Notes: generated by a model from the letters alone, not told the origin. A DNA stretch of 64,000 nt from Pseudomonas poae (GCF_001439785.1 NZ_JYLI01000016.1:1-64000), one strand, 5' to 3'; shown: positions 53,163 through 61,862, numbered from the stretch's first letter. Numbers and translations are program-made.

Positions 53163-54632
53163 ATGCTGCGTATCAGCCAAGAAGCTCTGACATTCGACGA
53201 CATTCTCCTAGTGCCCGGTTATTCCGAGGTGCTTCCTAACGAAGTCAGTCTCAAGACCCGCCTAACCCGTGGCATCGAGCTGAATATTCCCCTGGTTTCC
53301 GCTGCCATGGACACTGTCACCGAAGCCCGTCTGGCCATTGCCATGGCCCAGGAAGGCGGCATCGGCATCATCCACAAGAACATGACCATCGAGCAGCAGG
53401 CTGCCGAAGTGCGCAAGGTCAAGCGTTACGAAGCCGGCGTGGTGAAAGATCCGATCACCATCGAAGCCGACGCCACCGTGCGTGACCTGTTCGACCTCAC
53501 CCGCATGCACAACATCTCCGGCGTTCCGGTGCTGCACGATGGCGACTTGGTCGGCATCGTCACTTCCCGTGACGTGCGTTTCGAGAATCGCCTTGAAGTC
53601 ACCGTCCGTGAAGTGATGACGCCTAAAGAGCGTCTCGTCACTGTCAAGGAAGGCGCCGACAAGAACGATGTGCGTGAGCTGCTGCACAAGCACCGCATCG
53701 AGCGCGTGCTGATCGTCGACGACAAATTCGCCCTCAAAGGCATGATGACCGTCAACGACATCGAAAAAGCCAAGGCTTACCCGCTGGCCAGCAAGGATGA
53801 CCAGGGTCGTCTGCGCGTTGGCGCGGCGGTCGGTACCGGTAAAGACACCGGCGACCGCGTCTCGGCCCTCGTGGCTGCCGGCGTTGACGTGGTGGTGGTC
53901 GACACGGCTCACGGTCACTCCAAGGGTGTGATCGACCGCGTGCGCTGGGTCAAACAGAACTTCCCCGACGTGCAGGTGATTGGCGGCAACATCGCCACCG
54001 GCGCTGCCGCCAAGGCCCTGGCCGAAGCTGGCGCCGACGCGGTCAAGGTCGGTATCGGCCCTGGCTCGATCTGCACCACGCGCATCGTCGCCGGTGTGGG
54101 CGTGCCGCAGATCAGCGCCATCGCCAACGTCGCCGCAGCCCTTGAAGGCACCGGCGTTCCATTGATTGCCGACGGCGGCATCCGCTTCTCCGGTGACCTG
54201 TCCAAGGCCATCGTTGCCGGTGCGTCCTGCGTGATGATGGGCTCGATGTTCGCCGGTACCGAAGAGGCGCCGGGCGAGGTTGAACTGTTCCAGGGTCGCT
54301 CCTACAAGGCTTACCGCGGCATGGGTTCGCTGGGCGCCATGTCCCAGGCACAGGGCTCGTCCGATCGTTACTTCCAGGACTCCTCGGCGGGCGCCGAGAA
54401 ACTCGTCCCGGAAGGCATCGAAGGCCGTGTGCCGTACAAGGGCAGCCTGAGCGCGATCATCCATCAACTGATGGGCGGCCTGCGTTCCTCGATGGGCTAC
54501 ACCGGCAGCGCCGACATCGAAGAAATGCGCACCAAGCCAGAGTTCGTGCGGATCACCGGCGCCGGCATGGCTGAATCCCATGTCCACGACGTGCAGATCA
54601 CCAAGGAAGCGCCAAACTACCGCGTAGGTTGA
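53163..54632 (+). CDS. guaB: Inosine-5'-monophosphate dehydrogenase
   Basis: A 489-residue enzyme making XMP from IMP with NAD. Two CBS domains are inserted at about residues 95-205. The catalytic cysteine is C304 in GPGSICTTR. ATG 53163 (MLRISQEALTFDDILLVPGY) is the family start; the frame extends upstream to 53112 without a ribosome-binding site. The guaB-guaA operon is normal. Confidence 0.98.
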   Translation: MLRISQEALTFDDILLVPGYSEVLPNEVSLKTRLTRGIELNIPLVSAAMDTVTEARLAIAMAQEGGIGIIHKNMTIEQQAAEVRKVKRYEAGVVKDPITIEADATVRDLFDLTRMHNISGVPVLHDGDLVGIVTSRDVRFENRLEVTVREVMTPKERLVTVKEGADKNDVRELLHKHRIERVLIVDDKFALKGMMTVNDIEKAKAYPLASKDDQGRLRVGAAVGTGKDTGDRVSALVAAGVDVVVVDTAHGHSKGVIDRVRWVKQNFPDVQVIGGNIATGAAAKALAEAGADAVKVGIGPGSICTTRIVAGVGVPQISAIANVAAALEGTGVPLIADGGIRFSGDLSKAIVAGASCVMMGSMFAGTEEAPGEVELFQGRSYKAYRGMGSLGAMSQAQGSSDRYFQDSSAGAEKLVPEGIEGRVPYKGSLSAIIHQLMGGLRSSMGYTGSADIEEMRTKPEFVRITGAGMAESHVHDVQITKEAPNYRVG

Positions 54633-54713
54633 GGCTTCCAGCAAAACTTTAAGTAACCGGGGCTGTTCTTTCAGCCCCGAGTTGTTTCTGATTCATTAGA
54701 CGAGACTGACTTC

Positions 54714-56291
54714 ATGGCCCTCGACATTCACGCCCACCGCATCCTGATCCTCGACTTCGGTTCCCAGTACACCCAGCTGATTGCCCGCCGCGTGCGTGAG
54801 ATCGGCGTGTACTGCGAACTGCACCCGTTCGACATGGATGACGACGCGATCCGCGCCTTCGCCCCCAAAGGCGTCATCCTCGCCGGTGGCCCCGAGTCCG
54901 TGCACGAAGCCGACAGCCCGCGCTGCCCGCAAGCGGTATTCGACCTGGGCGTGCCGGTGTTCGGTATCTGCTACGGCATGCAAACCATGGCCGAGCAACT
55001 GGGCGGCAAGGTGGCAGGGTCCGAGCTGCGTGAATTCGGTTATGCCCGCGTCGACGTGGTCGGCAAGAGCCGCCTGCTGGACGGCATCGAAGACCACATC
55101 GACGCCGACGGCCTGTTCGGCCTCGACGTGTGGATGAGCCACGGTGACAAGGTCACCAAACTGCCGGAAGACTTCCACATCCTGGCCAGCACCCCGAGCT
55201 GCCCGATTGCCGGCATGTTCAACGACGAACGCGGCTACTATGGCGTGCAGTTCCACCCGGAAGTGACCCACACCAAGCAGGGCGGGCGCATCCTGTCGCG
55301 CTTCATTCTCGACATCTGCCAGTGCGAAGCCCTGTGGACCCCGTCGAAAATCGCTGAAGACGCCATCGCCAGCGTGCGCGCCCAGGTCGGCACCGACAAC
55401 GTGCTGCTCGGTCTCTCCGGCGGCGTCGACTCCTCTGTGGTTGCCGCATTGCTGCACAAGGCCATCGGCGATCAGCTGACCTGCGTGTTCGTCGACAACG
55501 GCCTGCTGCGCCTGCACGAAGGCGAGCAAGTGATGGCCATGTTCGCCGAGAACATGGGCGTCAAAGTGATTCGCGCCAACGCCGAGGACCAGTTCCTCGA
55601 CAACCTGGCTGGCGAGTCCGACCCGGAGAAGAAGCGCAAGATCATCGGCCGCACCTTCATCGACGTCTTCGATGCCCAGGCCAAACACCTGGACAACATC
55701 AAGTACCTCGCCCAGGGCACCATCTACCCCGACGTGATCGAGTCGGCCGGCGCCAAGAGCGGCAAGGCCCACGTGATCAAGTCCCACCACAACGTCGGCG
55801 GCCTGCCCGAGGAAATGAACCTCAAGCTGGTCGAGCCGCTGCGCGAACTGTTCAAGGACGAAGTCCGCCGCCTCGGCCTGGAACTCGGCCTGCCGTACGA
55901 CATGGTCTACCGCCACCCCTTCCCGGGCCCGGGCCTGGGCGTGCGCATCCTCGGTGAAGTGAAAAAGGAATACGCCGACCTGCTGCGTCGCGCTGACCAC
56001 ATCTTCATCGAAGAACTGCGCAAGGCTGACTGGTATCACAAAGTGAGCCAGGCATTCGTGGTGTTCCAGCCGGTGAAATCGGTGGGCGTGGTAGGTGATG
56101 GCCGTCGTTATGCCTGGGTTGTTGCACTGCGTGCGGTGGAAACCATCGACTTCATGACCGCGCGTTGGGCACATTTGCCGTATGAACTGCTGGAAACGGT
56201 CAGTGGGCGGATCATCAATGAGATCGAAGGCATTTCGCGCGTGACGTATGACGTGTCGAGCAAGCCGCCGGCGACGATTGAGTGGGAGTGA
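54714..56291 (+). CDS. guaA: GMP synthase (glutamine-hydrolysing)
   Basis: A 525-residue two-domain enzyme converting XMP to GMP. The class I amidotransferase has nucleophile C86 (PVFGICYGMQ) and H/E in QFHPEVTHT. The ATP-PPase P-loop is in LLGLSGGVDSSVV (~228-238). A weak CGGGGCTG/CAGCCCCG hairpin lies between guaB and guaA. Confidence 0.98.
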   Translation: MALDIHAHRILILDFGSQYTQLIARRVREIGVYCELHPFDMDDDAIRAFAPKGVILAGGPESVHEADSPRCPQAVFDLGVPVFGICYGMQTMAEQLGGKVAGSELREFGYARVDVVGKSRLLDGIEDHIDADGLFGLDVWMSHGDKVTKLPEDFHILASTPSCPIAGMFNDERGYYGVQFHPEVTHTKQGGRILSRFILDICQCEALWTPSKIAEDAIASVRAQVGTDNVLLGLSGGVDSSVVAALLHKAIGDQLTCVFVDNGLLRLHEGEQVMAMFAENMGVKVIRANAEDQFLDNLAGESDPEKKRKIIGRTFIDVFDAQAKHLDNIKYLAQGTIYPDVIESAGAKSGKAHVIKSHHNVGGLPEEMNLKLVEPLRELFKDEVRRLGLELGLPYDMVYRHPFPGPGLGVRILGEVKKEYADLLRRADHIFIEELRKADWYHKVSQAFVVFQPVKSVGVVGDGRRYAWVVALRAVETIDFMTARWAHLPYELLETVSGRIINEIEGISRVTYDVSSKPPATIEWE

Positions 56292-56303
56292 GCCCACAGC
56301 GAG

Positions 56304-56340
56304 GCATGAAAAAAACCGGCTTTTGCCGGTTTTTTCATGC
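56304..56340. terminator. Bidirectional terminator after guaA
   Basis: GCATGAAAAAAACCGGC-TTTT-GCCGGTTTTTTCATGC is an almost perfect 16-bp palindrome with A- and T-runs. It separates guaBA from the convergent toxin/immunity array. Confidence 0.92.
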
Positions 56341-56445
56341 CCGCGATAAGGGCTTATTCTTGCTGACGTGAAAGCTTTGAAGGCATTCATCTGTCGGTGA
56401 ATCAAACCAAGTTCAAAGCACTTTATTCCTCCCATCTCCGGCATC

Positions 56446-58485
56446 GACGTTGGCACTTCTCGGCGGGTGCGTGCCTTGCGATAGCCGTGTCTTGCTTGAT
56501 CACACTGGCGCTTATCTATCACTGGATAGGGTGAAAATTCGGGCCCAAAAGCCGGCTTTCTTTGCTGAAGCCAACGGTGGATGTGGCTCTGTTGTCTCTC
56601 TTGCCGGGTGAGTGCCAGGGCCATCAGGTCTCAAAAGGTCTCCCGGATAATGCTCTTGACCTAGAAATGGCGAGTCATCCATTCCAAACGCCTTCACGGC
56701 AGCCACGGCTTCTACACACCAACGACCAAAATAAGCCCCGCCTTCAAAGTTCTGGTCGCCATAGGTATACCAATAAGGATGCCGATAGCTGACCGCTTGC
56801 GGGTCTGATCCGGATTTCGCGCCAGTGCGCAATTCCAGATACCAATACTCGACAAAGGCTTTGAGCAGCGGTGCCTGAGAATCTGAGGGCGCATTTACTG
56901 CCTTCAACAAACGACCATAGGGTTTGGGATATAGAAGCACGGCTCCTATCTTGCGGTCTGGACTACGGCTGGCAATGATCCGATCAAGAAGTACGTCTTC
57001 GCCATCATTGCCGATCAAGGCCAGCAAGCGATGCCATTGCTCGTCTGGAATGTCGAGTGCGAGTGCCAAGCCGACCAGCCAGAAGCAAATGATGTAGTGG
57101 TCGTAGTTGACGCGCCAGTGGTGCCGGGTGAATTGCTGCTCTGCAGTCCACACTGCTGCTCCGAGCCGCTCAGCTTCTTCCCAAGCATCTAACAGACCGG
57201 GGAAGTAATGCGCCAAGTCAGTAATTGGGCATCCGGCTGAGTATTTGCGCAGAATTTGGTGCCAGTGTTTCTGAGCAAGTGTAAATTGGAATTGGGGCGC
57301 GTAATTCTGATCACCTGAGTTGTTATCAGCCGCTACAGATTCTTTTTTTATGTAATCGTCGTTGTACTCAATCCACTCAGACCAGTAGCTTATTTCCCCT
57401 AATGGTGCGCGAGTCATTTAGCGGCCCTTCCTAATAGTTTTGATGTGGCAACTGGATCAGCTACAAATTTTCCATTTTTTTCCAGGACGCCGACAGTGAC
57501 ATTTCCAAACGGGTCTGTATGGACTAGCCATTTTTCGACACGGCCTGCCTGTAGTGCTTTGTTGATGCTATCAGCAGCTTTTTCATTACCGTTGACAGAC
57601 TCCAGAATCCGATTGTAGTTAGTAGAGCTACCTTGTAACCAATCATCACTCATCTGCAGCCCATCTCAAGTAGGCTTCAACTTGGACGAGCCAAATTTGT
57701 ACTCAACGATCAGGTAGTCGACACCAGGCTTATCTACCTTGTACAAATCGTCAATGCCTGTCTGGCCAATATCGGGAGCCTGGCCAATTTTTTCAGCGCC
57801 GGGCACCAACGTCTTGATTTGCTCTTCACCCATGATGTCCCCGACGATGCTCTTCTGCGCGTTGGTCATGGCGCGGAAGTCCATCAGCGGGGTGCCGTTA
57901 GGGTTGAACTGCCCGCCGCGTGCTACAAGCTTGTCGAATTTGGAGAGGCTCGCCACCTCAGCCATCTTTTCAAGCTGCTGCGCTCCAACCTTGATCCCCG
58001 CCTTGGCCAGCGCCACGCCACCTTTCGCAGCCCCGCCGACGCCCGTTGCAATGCTGCCGACCTGCCAGGCGATTTCGCCGATGGCCTTGCCCAACGCTTC
58101 GGCGTTTTCATCGCCGCCGACTTCCAGCGAGGTCTTGATTGTTTCTATCTTGACGTTGAGTTCGTTGACGACGCTGTCGCCAAACTGCTTTCTGGCCTCC
58201 GGGTTATTAATCAGTTGGCCAAGGCCGGTAAGCCCTTCGATGGGGTGCGCGACAAATTCGGCGAGGCCCGTGACGTCATTCCAGCCTGACTGGGCCAACC
58301 CCTTGCCGATGCCGAATTGGGTCAGAACATCCTGCCTGCCGCTGATGTACGACCATTTGGCAACGACTTTGCCAGCGGCAATCAGGCCTTTTGCTTCGTC
58401 GTATTCCTTCTTGAACTGCACGACCTGCTGTGTCGCCAGCCAGTTGTTATCCACCGCCGCACCCGCCGCACCCGCCGCACCCGCC
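56446..58485. repeat. Left copy of a >=2-kb direct repeat (PoNe/PoNi cassette)
   Basis: From GACGTTGGCACTTCTCGG onwards the sequence matches 61943-64000 almost base for base (offset about 5.5 kb), including the immunity gene and the C-terminal toxin region. Short divergent patches are confined to the toxin tail and the start of the immunity gene (about 57270-57660 versus 62760-63160). The right copy runs out of the window. Confidence 0.85.
56512..57417 (-). CDS. PoNi-type immunity protein (DUF1910/DUF1911), displaced copy
   Basis: A 301-residue protein expected to bind and block a PoNe nuclease. It is highly similar to the copy at 62006-62911: LAQKHWHQILRKYSAG, LAHYFPGLLDAWEEAERLGA and YDHYIICFWLVGLALALDIP are shared. 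The first ~45 residues differ (KKESVAADNNSGDQNYAPQF versus SSQRTLKEPAGDPDYAPQYA), which may reflect fit to the partner toxin tail, since the toxin C-termini differ too. ATG 57417 overlaps the preceding toxin-tail frame by 4 nt. The gene is intact even though its toxin carries a stop codon. Confidence 0.88.
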   Translation of the reverse strand: MTRAPLGEISYWSEWIEYNDDYIKKESVAADNNSGDQNYAPQFQFTLAQKHWHQILRKYSAGCPITDLAHYFPGLLDAWEEAERLGAAVWTAEQQFTRHHWRVNYDHYIICFWLVGLALALDIPDEQWHRLLALIGNDGEDVLLDRIIASRSPDRKIGAVLLYPKPYGRLLKAVNAPSDSQAPLLKAFVEYWYLELRTGAKSGSDPQAVSYRHPYWYTYGDQNFEGGAYFGRWCVEAVAAVKAFGMDDSPFLGQEHYPGDLLRPDGPGTHPARETTEPHPPLASAKKAGFWARIFTLSSDR

Positions 58486-58972
58486 GCGGTATTGGCGGTG
58501 GTCGGGTCGATGGAGGCGCTGGTCGCTGCCAGGCCGGTTACCAGGCTGACGATCAGGTTGCGCTTGGCTTCGCGTTGTTCTTCGCTTTCGTCGGGGCTGG
58601 TTTGTGAGAACAGGCCGCCGCCCAGGCTGACGGTATTGGCGTCGTAATCCGCCTTGTTCTTGATGTCGTGGCTGGTGAGGCTGGATGTGACCAGGCTGTT
58701 TTTGCCTTGATGCCCGATTGTTCGGTGACGCTGGCATAGTTGGAGTCGATGTTGGTTGCGCCAAAGTTTGCGCTGGCACCGCTTATCGAGCTCATGCCGT
58801 AGCAGAACGGTGGAATACAAAGACTGATGCCGATGCCCAGGCTCTTTTCATCGACTTTGTACGTGTTGGTGTCTTGCAGGCTTTCGATATTAAGATCGCC
58901 GCCGACATTGGCGATCACCTTCTTGCCACTCGCCACCGCGCCTTTGATCTGGGTATCGAGTTAAAAGCGGGA
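57414..58972 (-). pseudogene. Displaced CdiA/FHA C-terminus with PoNe nuclease, nonsense and frameshift
   Basis: A haemagglutinin-type fragment begins near 58972 with no start (an in-frame TAA precedes it). It runs through GDLNIESLQDTNTYKVDEKS, changes frame near 58700 (EQSGIKA joined to KNSLVTSSLTSHDIKN, apparently a small deletion), then through the pre-toxin motif AAVDNNWLATQQ (VENN-like). It ends in the nuclease core GQTGIDDLYKVDKPGVDYLI, then VEYKFGSSKLKPT. A TGA at 57668-57666 replaces the CGA (Arg) of the other copy, cutting off the last ~84 residues, which remain open as 57414-57653. The D...E-x-K residues precede the stop. Confidence 0.85.
58454..58487 (-). repeat. Variable Ala-Gly tandem repeat at the pre-toxin border
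   Basis: A 9-bp unit encoding Gly-Ala-Ala is present three times before VDNNW in this copy (AAGAAGAAGAAV) and once in the main copy near 63950. A slippage-prone tract exactly at the module border. Confidence 0.7.
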
Positions 58973-59084
58973 AAAGTCTGATTATCTGATCGGGCGAGTT
59001 TTTTGAAAATCAGGCCATGAGGGCATCAAAAATCAATGTCTACTTCAGACCTTCCCTAGGTAAACTGTATTTTCTATGAGCATC

Positions 59085-59396
59085 TCAGTTGTCAGGGTAT
59101 TTGAACTTTGTACTGACTTGCTCTCCATGTTTATATGAAATCACGAATGAAACCCAATCTTCACCGCGTTGCTCAGCGCTATGTTTAAGCTTATCTACCA
59201 ATTCATACAACTGTGTATCGTCAATATCTGTCCGGGCGTTGGTAGTCTCCGCTCCATCCTTTTCGACAAGTAACTCTGTGTCTATGAATCCTTTTCCTAC
59301 TACCACCTCGTAACGAAAACGATCATAGCCGTCGATAATTCCGTTATCAATAATGGAAAATATTTCTTTAATTAATGCAAAATCTTCGGTAATCAT
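59085..59396 (-). CDS. Probable CDI immunity protein (YezG/DUF600-like)
   Basis: A 103-residue acidic protein (MITEDFALIKEIFSIIDNGI..., ending WVSFVISYKHGEQVSTKFKY). The tail resembles immunity proteins of the YezG/DUF600 group, though the match is by eye only. ATG 59396 has AAAGGA 7 nt upstream; the 5-codon extension to 59411 is not needed. It directly follows the broken non-specific nuclease (11 nt between), so it is that toxin's likely antidote. Confidence 0.6.
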   Translation of the reverse strand: MITEDFALIKEIFSIIDNGIIDGYDRFRYEVVVGKGFIDTELLVEKDGAETTNARTDIDDTQLYELVDKLKHSAEQRGEDWVSFVISYKHGEQVSTKFKYPDN

Positions 59397-59407
59397 ACGT
59401 GTTCCTT

Positions 59408-60022
59408 TCAAGGCTTGCTGGATTCATTTTTGAAAATACTGGTTCTGGTCCTGCCATAAATGGTATAGGTGACTGATAAAGTGTCGGGCCTAATAGAGTC
59501 CGCAGTTGATCTGTTGAATTTGATTGTGGTTGAGCCAACTGTCTTCGTCGGGTCGTCCAGAGCCTTTTTGATGATATTTTCTTAGAAAACTTTATAGGCT
59601 GAATTATTGAAGTTTTTATCTTGCGGGAAAAGGTTGTAGCCGTCACATGTTCCGCCTTGGCTGCAAGCTTGAGCATGACCACCCACATCAGTGTCTCGGC
59701 CCTGATGGCCCATCTCTGTTTGCCTAGAGTCGCGAGGGATTTTTTCATTCACAGGGGTAAAGGTCAACTCTTCAACCTGACCTGCGCTGTTGGTTGTGAA
59801 GGATTTCCCATTGTCAAGCTCATACCGTGTATTTGCAGCTCGTGCACTCGGGTTATTAAGCAGCTCATATTCTGGAGTACCCTTAACTGCATTTTCAGTT
59901 TTAACTTTTACGATCGGTATTTCAGTCGCCGACTTTACACGTTGAGCATCCCGAAGCTCAGCCTCAGTTTTAGCAAGCTGCCCGAATTTGGAGCTCGCAC
60001 TTCCCTCCTGGCTATCTGCAAC
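59408..60022 (-). pseudogene. DNA/RNA non-specific nuclease toxin (Endonuclea_NS_2-like), interrupted by TAA
   Basis: One continuous frame reads VADSQEGSASSKFGQLAKTE, later RYELDNGKSFTTNSAG, then GHQGRDTDVGGHAQACSQGG and YNLFPQDKNFNNSAYKVF. A TAA (59584-59582) is followed in the same frame by ENIIKKALDDPTKTVGSTT and a sensible tail ending SIFKNESSKP at 59408. The DxGGH segment is the catalytic motif of this nuclease family, used as a toxin tip in CDI and related polymorphic toxins. The domain has no CdiA body; its 5' end is fused to the first 14 codons of a PoNi gene. Confidence 0.8.
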
Positions 60023-60087
60023 TCAGACCAGATAGCTTATCTCCCCTAGTGGTGTGCGAATCATTTAGCTATTCCTCTACTGAGTAC
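60023..60087 (-). pseudogene. Stub of a third PoNe/PoNi cassette
   Basis: VLSRGIAK-stop (60087-60061) resembles the PoNe tail KLLGRAAK, and overlapping ATGA starts MIRTPLGEISYLV-stop (60064-60023), the first residues of a PoNi gene with one extra base after AGCTA. Homology stops after CTGAGT, where the nuclease fragment begins. This is a recombination junction. The spacer 60088-60207 holds a TGTGGAGT...AACTCCACA inverted repeat and no gene. Confidence 0.75.
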
Positions 60088-60207
60088 GCCGGCCTAAGCC
60101 AACCGCCCATCATGCTCCATTCTCCTTTAGACCCATGTGGAGTACTGGTTAACTCCACAATTGATCCTGTTGCGAACGGAATAGTTATTTTATCTATTTA
60201 ATCTTAT

Positions 60208-60822
60208 TCAACGTCGTAATTGATCAAGAATCATCAGGTGAACATGAATATCCACCTTTTTCATATGCTCCAGGTCAGCCTTTCCTCCAATGCAAAGGGC
60301 GGGCTCGAACGCGAACATCTCATCTGCGCCAACCGGCCCAAGCTTTGCCAGTGCGCGCTGGAACAGCGGCTTGCCTTGATTGTCCTCAAAGTCGAGACTT
60401 TCTCGACTGGTAGAACCGAGGAATATACCCAGCATTCTATCCGGGACCGGGTTGGGCTTACTCAATTGGTTCTGCAACGCAACAATACCGCCCGCTAGAC
60501 TTGATATTGTAATTTTGCGCTGGTAACGCTCACCCCATGCATACAACGAACCAAATGCATCCCTGGCGATCACATTATAGTTGTCGACTTCTGCCAAGCC
60601 ACTGCCCTGCAGCCACCTATCGAGCGTCGCCTTGTATGGCTCGGGGTCTACAATCCAGAACAGCCCATCAGCATAAGAGCACCAACCTTCATTCTGCCAA
60701 TAACCAAGCAGGGCCTTGGGTAATATTGAGCGATACTTGTCGATACTTGACTTGGGCACTTCTCGACGCGAGTTAGGTTCGCCTAGATTATCGATCAATG
60801 ATTGAAAAAATTCGTCTCTCAA
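60208..60822 (-). CDS. GAD-like/DUF1851 (Tdi1-type) immunity protein
   Basis: A 204-residue protein matching the GAD-like plus DUF1851 architecture: EFFQSLIDNLGEPNSRREVP, PKALLGYWQNEGWCSYADGL, YNVIARDAFGSLYAWGERYQ and later PVGADEMFAFEPALCIGGKA. Such proteins neutralise nucleic-acid-targeting toxins of T6SS and CDI systems. The likely start is TTG 60822 (LRDEFFQSL) with AAGAAGG upstream; the frame's ATG at 60933 lies in unrelated sequence. The paired toxin is missing; only a pre-toxin stub precedes it. Confidence 0.78.
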   Translation of the reverse strand: MRDEFFQSLIDNLGEPNSRREVPKSSIDKYRSILPKALLGYWQNEGWCSYADGLFWIVDPEPYKATLDRWLQGSGLAEVDNYNVIARDAFGSLYAWGERYQRKITISSLAGGIVALQNQLSKPNPVPDRMLGIFLGSTSRESLDFEDNQGKPLFQRALAKLGPVGADEMFAFEPALCIGGKADLEHMKKVDIHVHLMILDQLRR

Positions 60823-61040
60823 TTTCCACGCCTTCTTAGTAACTCCAGTCTGACATTCATCTTCGCCTGCCCTGAACCGTTGGCGATGGCGGAAGACACT
60901 GTCTGATCCAGCGCTTTCAAGCGGCTCGGCCATCTACCGTTATCCTTTGATCCACTTCCTGGTCACGCCACCCTTTGCACCGCCGTCGCCTTCAGTCGCA
61001 ATGCTGCCGACCTGCCAGGCAAATTCGCCGATGGCCTTTT
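60823..61040 (-). pseudogene. Pre-toxin stubs of CdiA upstream of the GAD-like gene
   Basis: One frame reads KAIGEFAWQVGSIATEGDGG, then AKGGVTRKWIKG-stop (to 60940), matching the shared module KAIGEIAWQVGSIATGVGGA. Another frame nearby reads AVSSAIANGSGQAKMNVRLE, then LLRRRGN-stop at the start of the immunity gene, which looks like the end of a different CdiA tip. Both are fragments left by recombination. Confidence 0.6.
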
Positions 61041-61076
61041 GCGAGCTGACTGTTATAGGCGGAAATAAATTGCCAT

Positions 61077-61667
61077 CTAGCAAACGACAGTATTCTCCCC
61101 GTTTACACTTTCAAAGATAGCGCCTGTCACACCAGCTTGCTCCATTCTAAGCTTGACTTTTTCGCTGACGATTAGAGCGCCTAGGTGTTTTTTGATTCGA
61201 AAAATATTTTCCCCATTAACCTTTGCTGGGTCAATAACAAGGTTCAAGAAAATTCTATACTCACCTGCCCTGTCTGGGCGGACTGAATCATCTGATTTGT
61301 ATTTTTCAAATATAGAGCGTGTCTCATCTACACAGTCGATTTGCGTTTCCACAATCATTACATAAAATTCATCTTGGTGGCCTGCGACTTTCGCAGGCTC
61401 AAGTACGACGTGCCTGAAGGGTTCATCAAAATCGGAAATACCGATAAGTGATTTTTTTGCTTTATGACTGATGATGGGAACGGAGGCGTATCCAGCCAGG
61501 GAGAAGTCTAGAGCAACACCATCACTTTGCATTTCAATTTCATAAGTGCAAGGCTCCATATATTCTACCGGTGGGTCTGTAAAGAACCAGTTATTGCAGT
61601 GTTTGATGCTGCCTAAGTACCATCTATTGTTAATGTTTGTATCTTCTCGAAATAAGTAGGATTTCAT
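61077..61667 (-). CDS. Imm11-type (DUF1629) immunity protein
   Basis: A 196-residue protein starting MKSYLFREDTNINNRWYLGS and containing GVALDFSLAGYASVPIISHK, PFRHVVLEPAKV, and the family-typical end IFRIKKHLGALIVSEKVKLR. It is the antidote group often linked to polymorphic toxins. The frame is intact. Only a decayed pre-toxin fragment lies upstream, so its toxin has been lost. AT-rich compared with the core genes. Confidence 0.75.
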   Translation of the reverse strand: MKSYLFREDTNINNRWYLGSIKHCNNWFFTDPPVEYMEPCTYEIEMQSDGVALDFSLAGYASVPIISHKAKKSLIGISDFDEPFRHVVLEPAKVAGHQDEFYVMIVETQIDCVDETRSIFEKYKSDDSVRPDRAGEYRIFLNLVIDPAKVNGENIFRIKKHLGALIVSEKVKLRMEQAGVTGAIFESVNGENTVVC

Positions 61668-61689
61668 GTCAGTCTCTCGTGAGCCACTT

Positions 61690-61862
61690 GTTGACGGCGC
61701 TGCCGGGTGTACTGCTTCAGTCTTGATTTTGTTGACGACACTATCGCCAAGCTGATTTCTGGCCTCCGGGTTATTAGTCAGTTAGCTAAGGCCGCTAAGC
61801 CCTTCGATGAGATGTGCGACGAATTCGTGCCGTCATTCCAGCCTGACTGGGCCAACCCCCCT
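61690..61862 (-). pseudogene. Decayed pre-toxin fragment upstream of the imm11 gene
   Basis: The minus-strand translation retains LTNNPEARNQLGDSVVNKIK, matching LINNPEARKQFGDSVVNELN of the intact module, preceded by a stop and by remnants of QSGWND...GLAEFVAHPIEG. The frame then runs into HPAAPSTSGSRET just before the immunity start. About 80 bp of unrelated DNA separates it from the PoNi gene repeat at 61943. Confidence 0.65.

Noticed and set aside
54696..56624. Long minus-strand frame of about 640 codons opposite guaA
   Set aside because: Exact antisense shadow of guaA in high-GC DNA; no start signal and His/Val/Ala-rich composition typical of shadows. Its first residues are the antisense of the PoNi region.
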